Part shown: piece after piece, positions 9,527-19,290 of the stretch
Position numbering within the stretch: the first letter of the stretch is position 1
Layout of the letters: each line of letters starts with the position of its first letter
NCBI RefSeq assembly: GCF_900156285.1
Contig: NZ_FTNC01000004.1
Location: forward strand, 62,001-126,000
Direction of reading: 5' to 3'
Length of the DNA stretch: 64,000 bases
From: Halanaerobium kushneri
GTDB taxonomy: Bacteria > Bacillota > Halanaerobiia > Halanaerobiales > Halanaerobiaceae
Position numbers and translations under genes: made by a program
The notes under the pieces: model-generated
Told to the model about the DNA's origin: nothing
Databases searched by the model: none
The model's input: the letters and a program-made list of their open reading frames with translations, nothing else

Positions 9527-11491
9527 ATGTTTACAAGCCTAAAGGGAAAGATGACAATTATTATTGCTGTTATGATTTTAGTTTTGATGGTGGGGACTTC
9601 TATTGCATTTAATAATTTCATTAGCACTCTTATTCAGGATTCCACTGCTGACAGCTCTTTAAATAGTGCGGAGCAGAATGCTCAAATTATTTTTGAGTGG
9701 CTTTCTGGTTTAAAAGTTCAGATAGAGGATTTTGCGAATACAGAAAAAGTAAAATCTATGAACTGGTTAGAACAGACAGAATTTTTATCACAAATTAGCA
9801 ATCCAAATATAGAATCAATTTTGATAGTTGATAAAACAGGAGAAGGTAACATTTTAAATGGGGGTACTATTAATATTTCTGACCGAGAATATTTTCGGGA
9901 AGTAATAAAAACAGAACAGCCAGCTATTTCTATACCGAGAAAAAGTAGAATTTCGGGAGATGAGGTCTTAGTTGTCGCAGCTCCCATTATTAATAACAAT
10001 AAGCTGGCAGGAGTAATTGGAGGTACAGTAAAAAGCCAGTACTTACAGTCTTTAATTAAAAATATGGAGATTGATGGCTTTGGTTATGGCTGGATTATTG
10101 ATCAGCAAAAACGTACAATTGCCCATCCGGATCAACAGTATATTGGTAATACAGATATTTTAACTGGCCAAACTGAGCTTCAAAATTTAACTGATAAAAT
10201 GATAGAAGGGGGTTCTGGAACTGGAGAATATACATATAATGGAGTGGAAAAAGAATTAGCCTATGCCCCAGTTGGTCTCGAGGGTTGGGTCGTAGCTATG
10301 ACTGCAGATGAGGACGATGTTTTAGCAGAATTAGTTACATCCCGAAATATGAGTATCTGGATTGCTGTAATTGCTTTAATTATCGGTATTATTATTAGCT
10401 ATTTTATTGCCCGTTATATTGCCAACCCAATTCTTAAAGCGGCTGAGATGTCAGATAAAATTGCTGAAGGAAATTTGTCAGTTGCAGATATCAAAATAGC
10501 TAGAAAAGATGAAGTTGGAGTTCTGGCTTCCTCACTAAATAAAATGAAAGAGAATTTAAATGAAATAATAACTAAGGTTACAGCTATTGCTGAAAATCTT
10601 TCTGCCTCCAGTGAAGAATTATCTGCTTCCGGTGAGGAAGTGGCAACTGCAGCAGGTCAGGTTGGGCAATCGATTCAACAGGTTGCATCTGGAGCTGAAG
10701 AATAGTCAGCACAGGTAGAAGAAACCAGTGGTAAAATTAATGAGCTGATAGAACAGATAGAAAATGTTACATTGATGTCAGAAGATATGGAAAAACAGGC
10801 TGATAGAGTTATGAATAATATTAATGACGGTAATGATTCAATAGAAAACTCTGTCGATAGGATAGAAAATGTAAGAGGTAATACTAAAGAAGTAGCAAAT
10901 ACTATCAATAATTTAGGAGATCTGTCAAATAAAATTGGTGAGATAGTAGATTTAATTAACAATATAGCAGCTCAGACCAATCTTTTAGCTCTAAATGCTG
11001 CCATTGAGGCTGCTAGAGCAGGAGAAGCTGGTCGTGGATTTTCAGTTGTTGCAGATGAGATAAGGCAGCTGGCCGAAGAATCAGAGGATGCAACAAATCA
11101 GATTGGGGGACTGGTCAAAGAAATTCAGAGTGGAGTTGGTAAAGCTGTAAATAGAATGGATGCTACAGAGGAAGTAGTTAATGGCAGTGTCTCTGCAATC
11201 AGGAATACCGGTAAGGCATTTGAAGAAATTAATTCTGCAGCAGTACAATTAAGAGATTTAATTGAAAATATTAGTGAGAGGTCAGAAAAAGTAAGTGGAA
11301 ATAGTAAAGATGTTGAAGCAACAATTAAAGAAATAGCTTCAGTCAGTGAAGAAGCAGCAAGCAATGCCGAAGAGGTAGCAGCTGCCAGTGAAGAACAGAG
11401 TGCCTCGACTGAAGAAATTGTAAGTGCATCCGAAGATTTAAGCAGAATGGCAGTTGAATTAACAGATTTAATCAATAAGTTTGAACTATGA
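9527..11491 (+). pseudogene. Methyl-accepting chemotaxis protein interrupted by in-frame TAG
   Basis: A 654-codon chemoreceptor reading frame broken by one TAG codon (10703-10705, codon 393) in otherwise perfect frame. Upstream: membrane helix (about 8-32), Cache-type sensor (about 35-260, with IAHPDQQYIGN), second helix (about 282-303) and HAMP. Downstream: the full signalling hairpin with tip [20 protein letters not shown] near codon 485 and the final NKFEL. The closely similar receptor at 17040 reads [12 protein letters not shown] where this one reads SGAEE-stop-SAQVEE, so the ancestral codon was CAG (Gln). If TAG stops translation, the first product keeps the sensor and HAMP but has no CheA/CheW-binding tip and would be silent. 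Other readings are a sequencing error, suppression, or pyrrolysine insertion as known in the relative Acetohalobium. It is controlled by the upstream c-di-GMP-I riboswitch. Confidence 0.85.
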
Positions 11492-11580
11492 TAAATTTAT
11501 TTCATCTTTACCTCCCTTAACTTGAGTGATATAATTATAATTGAATATAATAAATCATAAAAAGGTTAAGGGTGGTAAAA

Positions 11581-12822
11581 GTGCTCTGTAACACACCGTG
11601 TTTTCTAAACGCGCTGGCATATAAAAGTGTGATTTTAAATGAAGATTTAGAAATAATTTTTATAAATGATGACTGGAAAGATTATATTTTAAAAAGTGAG
11701 AAAAATGTCGAGAATAACAGTATAGGATTAAACTATATTCAACTGATTAAACGACTAAATAAATCTGCTGCCGATTATTTTTCAGATATTGAATGCGGAA
11801 TTAAAAATGTTATATTAAATGAAGAGGATAAGTTTGAATTAGAATATCCCGAGTATTCTCCTGCAGAAACAGCCTGGTTTAAGTTGATAGTTACTCCCTT
11901 TGCAGATGGCGCATTAATTATGCATGAAGATATTACTGATAGAAAAAATGCAGAAACTGCTTTAAAAATAAAAGAAGAACAGTATAAAACAATATTTAAT
12001 AGTGCTCCTATCGGGATGCTGGTTGAAGATCCAGAAGGTAATATACTTGAAGTTAATGAAGCACTCTGCAATATGACCGGTTACAGTAAACAAGAATTAG
12101 AAGGAGATAATATTTTTAATCAGTTGGTTGGCCCAGAAAGAGTGGAAGAAGCAAAAAAAGACATTGAAATTATATTGAGTGGACAGGATTTAGAATTTAA
12201 TCTTGATAATACTAATAAAAATGGGAAACATTATTATACCCATTTTAAAGAAACAAAAATTAATCTACCGGATAGTGGGACCGGTATTTTATCAATGCAG
12301 GTTGACTTAACAAGTTTGAGAATAAAGGAAAAAAAATTAGAGTTTTTAAGTTATCATGATCAGCTAACCGGGTTGTATAACAGAGCTTTTTTTGACCAGG
12401 AGCTGAAAAGGCTGGATGAGCAAGAACAGCTCCCCTTAAGCCTGGTGGTTATAGATGTAAATGGTTTAAAGATGATAAATGATGCGCACGGACATCTGAC
12501 AGGAGATAAATTAATAAAAAAGGCAGCAGCTGTGCTTAAGTCAAGCTTGAGAGAGGATGATATTCTGGCCAGATTTGGTGGGGATGAGTTTGCTCTTATA
12601 TTGCCTCAAACTCCGGAAAAGGATGCGGAGAAAATTATAAAAAGAATCAAAGAAAAAAGTGCGAAAGTAAAAATCAGAGACAAAAATCTTTCACTGGGTA
12701 TTGGTTTTGCAACTAAAACTGAGATGAGTCAAGATATTGAAGAAATATTTAATAAAGCAGATGATAATATGTATAAAGATAAAATAAGTAAAAACAAAAA
12801 CAGAGAAGAGTTTAAAAGATAG
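11581..12822 (+). CDS. PAS-PAS-GGDEF diguanylate cyclase
   Basis: About 413 residues. An N-terminal PAS-like fold (residues about 10-120) is followed by a clear PAS domain (FNSAPIGMLVEDPEGNILEV core, NMTGYSKQELEG) and a GGDEF domain with GGDEF at residues 333-337 and REDD as the RxxD inhibitory site. It is soluble and probably an active diguanylate cyclase. Two GTG starts are possible, 11572 and 11581; I prefer 11581 because AAGGGTGG then falls at ribosome-site distance. It follows the interrupted chemoreceptor by 90 bases with no clear terminator between, so it may share the riboswitch-controlled transcript. Confidence 0.9.
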   Translation: MLCNTPCFLNALAYKSVILNEDLEIIFINDDWKDYILKSEKNVENNSIGLNYIQLIKRLNKSAADYFSDIECGIKNVILNEEDKFELEYPEYSPAETAWFKLIVTPFADGALIMHEDITDRKNAETALKIKEEQYKTIFNSAPIGMLVEDPEGNILEVNEALCNMTGYSKQELEGDNIFNQLVGPERVEEAKKDIEIILSGQDLEFNLDNTNKNGKHYYTHFKETKINLPDSGTGILSMQVDLTSLRIKEKKLEFLSYHDQLTGLYNRAFFDQELKRLDEQEQLPLSLVVIDVNGLKMINDAHGHLTGDKLIKKAAAVLKSSLREDDILARFGGDEFALILPQTPEKDAEKIIKRIKEKSAKVKIRDKNLSLGIGFATKTEMSQDIEEIFNKADDNMYKDKISKNKNREEFKR

Positions 12823-12862
12823 TAAAGATAATTAAAACAGTAAAAATAATATTAAATTATTA

Positions 12863-12903
12863 AAGCGGCTAAGTTCTTAAATTCTAAAGAGCTTAGCCGT
12901 TTA
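12863..12903 (+). terminator. Intrinsic terminator
   Basis: AAGCGGCTAAG pairs with CTTAGCCGTTT around a loop of about 17 bases and is followed by TTATTATTTT. It ends the transcript of the 11581 GGDEF gene. Confidence 0.75.
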
Positions 12904-13079
12904 TTATTTTAGATTTATAAATTTTATTTAAACTGATTATAAAAATTAGGTGCAGAGTTTAAATCTCTTTTATTAAATGTGTTGCCAGTTGACAAAGGAA
13001 TTTAGATTTTAGTATCGAATATACTAATAACAATTATTATTATATTCAGGATAAGGAAAACTTATTGAGGTGGAAAAAG

Positions 13080-15125
13080 ATGCTGGAAAATAATAAAGAG
13101 CAGAATATGCTGCTGGACACAATTGAAACACAGGTCTGGTATTTAAAGGATCCTTTTACTTATGGCAAAGCAAATCAGGCACATGCTGATTTTTTAGGTG
13201 TAGATAAGGAGGCCCTAGAAAATAAAAAATTAAATAAGGTTCTCTCTGATAAAGAAACTCAAATATGTAGTCTGAGCAATAAAAAGGTTTTTAAAGAAAA
13301 GAAAAAAATTAAGACGGAAGAATGGTTAAAAAATCATAAAGGTCAGGCAAGATTACTTGCGATAACTAAAAATCCAAAATTAAATAAAAGTGGTCAGGTG
13401 GATTATGTAGTATGTTCTGCCGAAGATATTACAGAACAAAAAGAAAGAGAATATATAGTTAAAGAGCTACATAAAATAGCTGTAGATTTTAAAGAACTAA
13501 AAAGCGAAAAAGAAATATGCGATATGACTGTAAAAGCCGCTGAGAGTCTTTTAGATTTTACCCTCTGTAATGTTATTTTAGCAAAAGGTGGGCAATTTAT
13601 ACCACTGGCTTCTTCCAGCAACTTTAAGCAGGAGCAGATTCCAATAACAGAAAAAAGCATTGCTGCCAGAACATTTCAGGAAGGTAAGAGTATTATAATT
13701 GATGATATTCAAAATAGTTTTGAAGCGGTGGCTATAAAAAACATTTATAAGTCAGGGATAAGTATTCCGATTGGAAACTATGGAGTTTTTCAGGCAGCAG
13801 CATCTAAAAAGAATGCTTTTTGTAAAAATGATCTGGAATTAGCAGAGATTTTAATATCACATGTTACCGCATCATTAGATAGAATATATGCTCAGGAAAG
13901 AATTAAAGAACAGAAAAATTTTCTGTCAACTATCTTAGAGGTGCAGAGCAGTCTTGTTTTATTAATAGATTCGGAGGGTAAAATTATTCGTTTTAATAAG
14001 GCCGCTGAGGAGCTTACAGGTTATAAAGAAAATGAAGTAAAAGGGGAAATTTTTTGGGATTTATTTATAAAAGAAACAGATAAAAAAGATGTTATCGACA
14101 CTTTTTGTCGACTAAAAAATAAGGATTATCCCTATAAATACGAAAATTATCTGCTGACAAAAACTGGGGAAGAAAAATTAATTGTCTGGTCCAATAATGT
14201 TATTTTAAATGATGCAGATGATATTAAATATGTTGTAGCCACCGGTATTGACATAACAAAAAGAAAAAGACAGGAAGAAAAACTAAAAGAACAAAAAGCA
14301 TATTTTGAACAGCTTTTTAATAATTCTACAGAAGCAATAGTTCTTCTAGATAATAAACATCGAGTAATTAAAGTTAATAAAAAATTTGAGTCTCTATTTG
14401 GATTTACACAATCAGAACTTATAAATAAAAATATTGATGATTATATCTTACCGGAGGAATTATTAGAATCAGGACAGGAATATACTGAGGAAGTAAAAGG
14501 AGGTAAAAAAGTTGAAGGTGAGAGTCTAAGAAAAACCAAAAATGGTGATAAAATAAATGTTCATCTGCAGGGTTTTCCCATTAAATTAGAAAATGGGCAG
14601 ATCGGTATCTATGGTTTATATCGAGATATTACGGAAAGAAAGAAGAGAGAAAAAAGAATAGAATATCTTTCTTTTCATGATGAAATGACAGGTCTATATA
14701 ATAGAAGATATTTTGAAAATGAATTAAAAAGACTGAGCTCTTCCCGCCAGCATCCAATAACAATTGTGATTGGAGATTTGGATGGTCTCAAGATCATCAA
14801 TGATACTTATGGCCATAAAAAAGGAGATGAGTATTTAGTTAATACAGCCCAAATACTAAAGGAAACTGCAAGAACTGAAGATATTATTGCTCGTATAGGT
14901 GGAGATGAGTTTGCTATGATTTTACCTGAGTCCAGATACAAAGAAGCAAAAAGTTTTTGCCAGAGATTGGAAAAAAATATTAAAGAATTTAACCAGGATA
15001 GAAACCTGGAGAAACCTTTGTCGATCTCGTTTGGTTTTGAGGTTATGATAGATGACAGCAGCAGTCTGGATAAGATTTTTAATAAAGCAGATCAGAATAT
15101 GTATTTAAATAAAGGTCGAAAATAG
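13080..15125 (+). CDS. PAS-GAF-PAS-PAS-GGDEF diguanylate cyclase
   Basis: A 681-residue multi-sensor cyclase. A short PAS-like domain (VWYLKDPFTYGKANQAH) is followed by a GAF domain (about residues 135-280), two typical PAS domains (about 285-400, IRFNKAAEELTGYKENEV; and about 410-525) and a GGDEF domain. GGDEF is at residues 607-611 with RTED as the RxxD I-site, so activity and product inhibition are both expected. I start at ATG 13080 because GAGGTGG lies six bases before it; an in-frame TTG at 13065 precedes the ribosome site. It stands between terminators and is probably transcribed alone. The cyclase domain is strongly similar to those of the neighbouring genes, pointing to local duplication. 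Confidence 0.92.
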   Translation: MLENNKEQNMLLDTIETQVWYLKDPFTYGKANQAHADFLGVDKEALENKKLNKVLSDKETQICSLSNKKVFKEKKKIKTEEWLKNHKGQARLLAITKNPKLNKSGQVDYVVCSAEDITEQKEREYIVKELHKIAVDFKELKSEKEICDMTVKAAESLLDFTLCNVILAKGGQFIPLASSSNFKQEQIPITEKSIAARTFQEGKSIIIDDIQNSFEAVAIKNIYKSGISIPIGNYGVFQAAASKKNAFCKNDLELAEILISHVTASLDRIYAQERIKEQKNFLSTILEVQSSLVLLIDSEGKIIRFNKAAEELTGYKENEVKGEIFWDLFIKETDKKDVIDTFCRLKNKDYPYKYENYLLTKTGEEKLIVWSNNVILNDADDIKYVVATGIDITKRKRQEEKLKEQKAYFEQLFNNSTEAIVLLDNKHRVIKVNKKFESLFGFTQSELINKNIDDYILPEELLESGQEYTEEVKGGKKVEGESLRKTKNGDKINVHLQGFPIKLENGQIGIYGLYRDITERKKREKRIEYLSFHDEMTGLYNRRYFENELKRLSSSRQHPITIVIGDLDGLKIINDTYGHKKGDEYLVNTAQILKETARTEDIIARIGGDEFAMILPESRYKEAKSFCQRLEKNIKEFNQDRNLEKPLSISFGFEVMIDDSSSLDKIFNKADQNMYLNKGRK

Positions 15126-15536
15126 AAGTTATTAAAGTATTTGATGGCTATAATAGTATAAAAAATTAATATATGTTTTTTTTAGAATCCTCTTCAGGGT
15201 GAAAAGATATCCTGCATAGGGTTCTTTTTTTATTAATAACTGTTTCTAATAAAAGAAAAATTTAACTTTTTTTAAAATATTACAAGGAGAAATTAATTTT
15301 TTCTAGAATCTGATTAATGCCTTATATTATAAAAAAGCAATATTATTTTATAAGCTAAGTAATTAAAAAAATAATTTATAGTGGAGGTGTTTATAAATGA
15401 TGTGACTCCTTTATGGTAGACAGATTAAATAATAAAAAAATTCAGTATTTTAGAAAGATTAAGTTAGCAATTCTAAAGGCTAATTGACTAAATTATAATT
15501 ATAGCTAATATTTTATACTTAAGTTGGTGAGAAAAT
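15126..15536. other. Intergenic region, 411 bases
   Basis: Holds the terminator of the upstream gene at its left end. A GTGGAGGTG ribosome-like site near 15382 precedes only a two-codon frame (ATG ATG TGA). I see no gene, tRNA or known riboswitch in it. Confidence 0.6.
15184..15231 (+). terminator. Intrinsic terminator
   Basis: AGAATCCT (15184-15191) pairs with AGGGTTCT (15218-15225) around an inner CAGG...CCTG stem, followed by a T run. The same hairpin design recurs at 33862. Confidence 0.75.
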
Positions 15537-16958
15537 ATGAATCGTTTTTTAAAACAAAAAAAGATAATAATAATTTATTTGGTAGTAGGTTTTGCCTGGA
15601 TATATTTTTCGGATAAAATTTTGTTATTTTTAATAAGCGATATAGATTACTACAATAAAATTCAGGATTATAAAGGGTTTTTTTATGTTTTATCAAATGC
15701 TATTTTGTTATATTTATTAATTAGTAAGTATACTTATAACATTAACAAAAGAAAAGATGAAGTTGATGCTTTAAATGAGCAGCTTATGGCTAATAATGAG
15801 GAATTAGTTGAATCTTTAGATGAACTTAATCAAATGAATGAAAGATTTATCTCAATGATTAATATTGTTTCTAATTTAAATAAACAGAACATATTTTATG
15901 AAGACGATTTTTTATCACAATTATTAGATGCAGCTGTTAAAATTGTTCCAGAAGCAGACTATGGGAAAATATATATTATAGAAAATGACCTTTGCAGATT
16001 TGTAAATTCTATTGGTCATGATTTTAATGTTCTAAAAAATATAAAAATCAAACAAAAAACTTTATTTGATTATAATAATAAAGGTGTATTTATTTCAGAT
16101 GATTATTCTATAAATATAGATAAAGTATCTAAAAAATATAAAGCTGATCTTTTAAAAGCATTAAAGCCAATAAAAAAATCTCTTTATATTGACATTAATA
16201 TGAACGAATCAATTGTCGGAAGAATTTCTCTTGATATTGCAGCTGGAAGTAATAAACAATTCTGCGAAACAACTAAAAAAGTACTAAATTCTTTTGCAGT
16301 TTTGGCATCATCCTTTTTTGCTTTTAAGTATTATAATAATTTGCAGGAGGAATTTACTAAAGAATTAACTGGCTCAATAATTAAGATTTTAGAAATTTAT
16401 GATCATTACACGAGAGGTCATTCTGAAAATGTGGCAAATTTAACTGTTAAAATTGCAGAAAGAATGGAAGTGTCAAAAAAGATGATTAATGATGCTTATT
16501 GGGCAGGCATGGTACATGATATTGGTAAACTACTGGTTCCTGTTAGTATTTTAAATAAGAAAGGAAAATTGGATGATGAAGAATTTCAATTAGTTAAAAA
16601 ACATCCAATCTGGGGAAATAAATCTTTATCAGATTCTGATGCTTTGAAACATATTTCAAAATATATTTTATATCATCATGAAAGATGGGATGGCAAAGGA
16701 TATCCAGCTGGCTTAAAGAACGAAGAAATTCCATTAATATCTCAAATGATTTGTGTAGCTGACTCCTGGGATGCAATGAGATCAAAAAGAGCATACAGAG
16801 AACCATTAAGTAAAGAAACAGCGTTATCGGAAATAAGAAAAAATAAAGGAACGCAATTTGCGCCAGAAGTAGTTGATGTATTTTTAGATATGATAGGTGA
16901 TGAAATTTCTGAAATAGATAAAGATATTGATACAAAACAATTAAATTTAGTCCGGTGA
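15537..16958 (+). CDS. Membrane-anchored HD-GYP phosphodiesterase
   Basis: A 473-residue protein with two N-terminal membrane helices (about residues 10-32 and 45-62), a coiled-coil linker (NEQLMANNEELVESLDEL), a GAF-like domain (about 105-270) and a C-terminal HD-GYP domain. The HD pair is at residues 327-328 (MVHDIGK) and GYP at 388-390 (HHERWDGKGYPAGL), so the metal-binding residues needed for c-di-GMP hydrolysis to GMP are present. No GGDEF domain is attached. It lies 81 bases before a chemoreceptor gene and may be co-transcribed with it. Its substrate is inferred from the family. Confidence 0.9.
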   Translation: MNRFLKQKKIIIIYLVVGFAWIYFSDKILLFLISDIDYYNKIQDYKGFFYVLSNAILLYLLISKYTYNINKRKDEVDALNEQLMANNEELVESLDELNQMNERFISMINIVSNLNKQNIFYEDDFLSQLLDAAVKIVPEADYGKIYIIENDLCRFVNSIGHDFNVLKNIKIKQKTLFDYNNKGVFISDDYSINIDKVSKKYKADLLKALKPIKKSLYIDINMNESIVGRISLDIAAGSNKQFCETTKKVLNSFAVLASSFFAFKYYNNLQEEFTKELTGSIIKILEIYDHYTRGHSENVANLTVKIAERMEVSKKMINDAYWAGMVHDIGKLLVPVSILNKKGKLDDEEFQLVKKHPIWGNKSLSDSDALKHISKYILYHHERWDGKGYPAGLKNEEIPLISQMICVADSWDAMRSKRAYREPLSKETALSEIRKNKGTQFAPEVVDVFLDMIGDEISEIDKDIDTKQLNLVR

Positions 16959-17039
16959 AAAGTGAATATATACATATTACGTGATTAAAAAATATTAAAT
17001 TTGAAATTTAAGTTATTAGTTTAAGGAGGAAAATTATAA

Positions 17040-19127
17040 ATGGTAAAATTTTATCAGAATTTGAAACTGGGAGTAAAAATTGGTGGTGGATTTACATTGC
17101 TTTTATTAATTAGTATTATATTAACATTTGTAGGATATAATGGATTAAAAAACATAAAATTAGATTTAGCAATAACCAATGATGCGGTATATTATGAGTC
17201 AACTGCTTTAAAAATTAAAGAAAATGAAAAAAATTTGATGTTAAAAAATGATAAGGAATATCTTAAAGAAATTAATAAAATGTTATCCAGTATGCTGAAG
17301 CAGTCTGAGAGTACAAAAAATAAAATGCAGCAGCAAAAAGATAAAAATGATATAAATGAAATGGAAAAGATAGCTTCTCAATATGAAAAAGCAGTAAATA
17401 CATATGCAGAATCATTATTTAAACAGAATGAACTTAGAAATAATTTTTTGAAATCAGAAGAGAATCTTTTGAGCAGTGTAAGTAGGATAGTGGAAGTGCA
17501 AAATGAAGAACTTGATAATATAATGGCTAGTCTTAACAATAATAGTAATAATAGTTCTAACTTTGAAGCAGAAAATTTAGAGAAAAAAATAAATACAATT
17601 AAATATGCAAACCAATTAAAAGAAAATATTAATCAAATTGGTTTACAGGAAAGAAATTATATTATTAACCTGGCTAATTTTGAACAGCAAAAATTATATG
17701 CTGAAAAAATTATAAATAATTTTTCAGAGTCAGAAACTATTGTCAATAATTTAATTCAAGGATTTGATAAAACAAATGATATAGAAATTGGAAAAGAAAT
17801 ATTAGCAGAGATTAAAGCTACAGAAAATACTTTTAGAGAGGTTAATGGTCTGGAACAGATTAAAGATGAAAATAAAGTACTTATGGAAAACAAGGCAGAA
17901 GCATTTATAGAAAGTGCTGATAACTTACAGGAAGATCAGTTGTTGGAGATAGAAATGGAAGAAGTTTCAGCTATTAGAAAGCTTATTATAACAGTAATTA
18001 TTTCTTTAATAGCAGGTGTTTTACTGGCAGTAATTATTACCAAAGGTATAACAAAAGCTATCAATAAAGCAAGTGATATAGCGCAAGAAATAGCATTGGG
18101 AAATTTAAATATAAAGGTTCCTGGTGCATATCTTAATAGAAAAGATGAAGTTGGATTGTTAGCTAAATCGCTTGATAAAATGATTGGTAATTTAAAAGGT
18201 TTGATTGGGAAAGTGGCAGACATATCATCAAATTTATCTGCTTCCAGTGAGGAATTGTCAGCGTCTGGGGAGGAAGTGGCAACTGCTGCTACTCAGGTTG
18301 GAGAGTCTATTCAGCAGGTTGCTTCTGGAGCAGAAGAACAGTCGGCTCAGGTAGAAGAGACAAATACTAAAATTAATGGGTTAATTAAACAAATAAAAAG
18401 TGTTAAGAGAAATTCTGAAGAGATGGATACTCAGGCAGAAAATGTAATGCAAAATATTAATGAAGGGAATGAATCTGTAGATAATTCTGTTAATCAAATA
18501 AAAAAAGTAAAAACAAATTCTAAAGAGGTATTTAAAACGATTAATAACTTGGGAGATTTATCAGATAAAATTGGTGAGATAGTGGGATTAATCAATAATA
18601 TAGCAGCTCAAACAAATCTTTTAGCTTTAAATGCTGCCATTGAAGCCGCAAGAGCTGGAGAAGCAGGACGAGGATTTTCGGTTGTTGCCGATGAAATAAG
18701 ACAGTTGGCAGAGGAATCTGAAGGTGCCACTAATCAAATTGGAGATCTTGTAAAAGAAATACAAAATGGAGTTGGAGATGCAGTAGTAAAGATGGATACG
18801 ACGGAAGAGGTAGTAAATGGAAGTGTCTCTGCAATTCAAAATACAGGTGAATCATTTGGCAAAATAAATAAAGCTGCAATTAAATTAAGAAAACTTATAG
18901 GGCAGATAAACAATAAGTCAAATAAAGTAGATCAAAATGCTGGTGAAGTAGAAACTATAGTAAAAGAAATTGCAAAAGTAAGTGAAGAAGCTGCCAGTAA
19001 TTCTCAGGAGGTAGCAGCCGCCAGTGAAGAACAAAGTGCATCAACTGAGGAAATAGTTAGTGCAGCAGATGAACTTGCAGCTATGGCAAATGATCTAACA
19101 AATGCTGTGAGTCAATTTGAACTTTAA
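17040..19127 (+). CDS. Methyl-accepting chemotaxis protein with helical-bundle sensor
   Basis: A 695-residue chemoreceptor. After a first membrane helix (about residues 14-34) comes an entirely helical, Lys/Glu/Asn-rich extracellular region of about 280 residues, typical of double four-helix-bundle sensors (HBM type), then a second helix (about 316-337), a HAMP domain and the signalling hairpin with tip [20 protein letters not shown] near residue 525; it ends SQFEL. The cytoplasmic part is nearly the same as that of the interrupted receptor at 9527 and gives the intact Gln where the latter has a stop codon. The sensor domains differ, so the two arose by duplication or domain swapping. The ribosome site AAGGAGG is strong. 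Confidence 0.94.
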   Translation: MVKFYQNLKLGVKIGGGFTLLLLISIILTFVGYNGLKNIKLDLAITNDAVYYESTALKIKENEKNLMLKNDKEYLKEINKMLSSMLKQSESTKNKMQQQKDKNDINEMEKIASQYEKAVNTYAESLFKQNELRNNFLKSEENLLSSVSRIVEVQNEELDNIMASLNNNSNNSSNFEAENLEKKINTIKYANQLKENINQIGLQERNYIINLANFEQQKLYAEKIINNFSESETIVNNLIQGFDKTNDIEIGKEILAEIKATENTFREVNGLEQIKDENKVLMENKAEAFIESADNLQEDQLLEIEMEEVSAIRKLIITVIISLIAGVLLAVIITKGITKAINKASDIAQEIALGNLNIKVPGAYLNRKDEVGLLAKSLDKMIGNLKGLIGKVADISSNLSASSEELSASGEEVATAATQVGESIQQVASGAEEQSAQVEETNTKINGLIKQIKSVKRNSEEMDTQAENVMQNINEGNESVDNSVNQIKKVKTNSKEVFKTINNLGDLSDKIGEIVGLINNIAAQTNLLALNAAIEAARAGEAGRGFSVVADEIRQLAEESEGATNQIGDLVKEIQNGVGDAVVKMDTTEEVVNGSVSAIQNTGESFGKINKAAIKLRKLIGQINNKSNKVDQNAGEVETIVKEIAKVSEEAASNSQEVAAASEEQSASTEEIVSAADELAAMANDLTNAVSQFEL

Positions 19128-19142
19128 TATTTAATGAAAAAC

Positions 19143-19178
19143 AAATAAAGTGCCAGTATTATATTGGCACTTTATTTA
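19143..19178 (+). terminator. Strong intrinsic terminator
   Basis: A perfect 13-base stem, AAATAAAGTGCCA (19143-19155) with TGGCACTTTATTT (19165-19177). Symmetric A and T tails make it able to work in both directions. Confidence 0.88.
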
Positions 19179-19201
19179 CTTTAACAAAAGTTGTGACAGG
19201 T

Positions 19202-19227
19202 GAGCTTTATATGTTAAAATAAAGCTC
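19202..19227. promoter_or_regulatory. Inverted repeat upstream of GGDEF/HD-GYP gene
   Basis: GAGCTTTAT (19202-19210) is repeated inverted as ATAAAGCTC (19219-19227), 64 bases before the next start codon. There is no T run after it, so an operator or an mRNA hairpin is more likely than a terminator. Function unknown. Confidence 0.4.
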
Positions 19228-19290
19228 GAAGTTAAAAAATTATAAGATATATAATGTTAAACAACTAGATTTCATTTGGGAAGTGTTTTA

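Noticed and set aside
10675-11475. Serine/leucine-rich open frames opposite the chemoreceptor genes
   Set aside because: They are reverse-strand shadows of the helical, Glu/Ala-rich signalling domains; no start sites or family features.
15382-15400. Strong ribosome-like site GTGGAGGTG followed by ATG ATG TGA
   Set aside because: The frame closes after two codons and no coding frame continues; most likely chance in AT-rich DNA.
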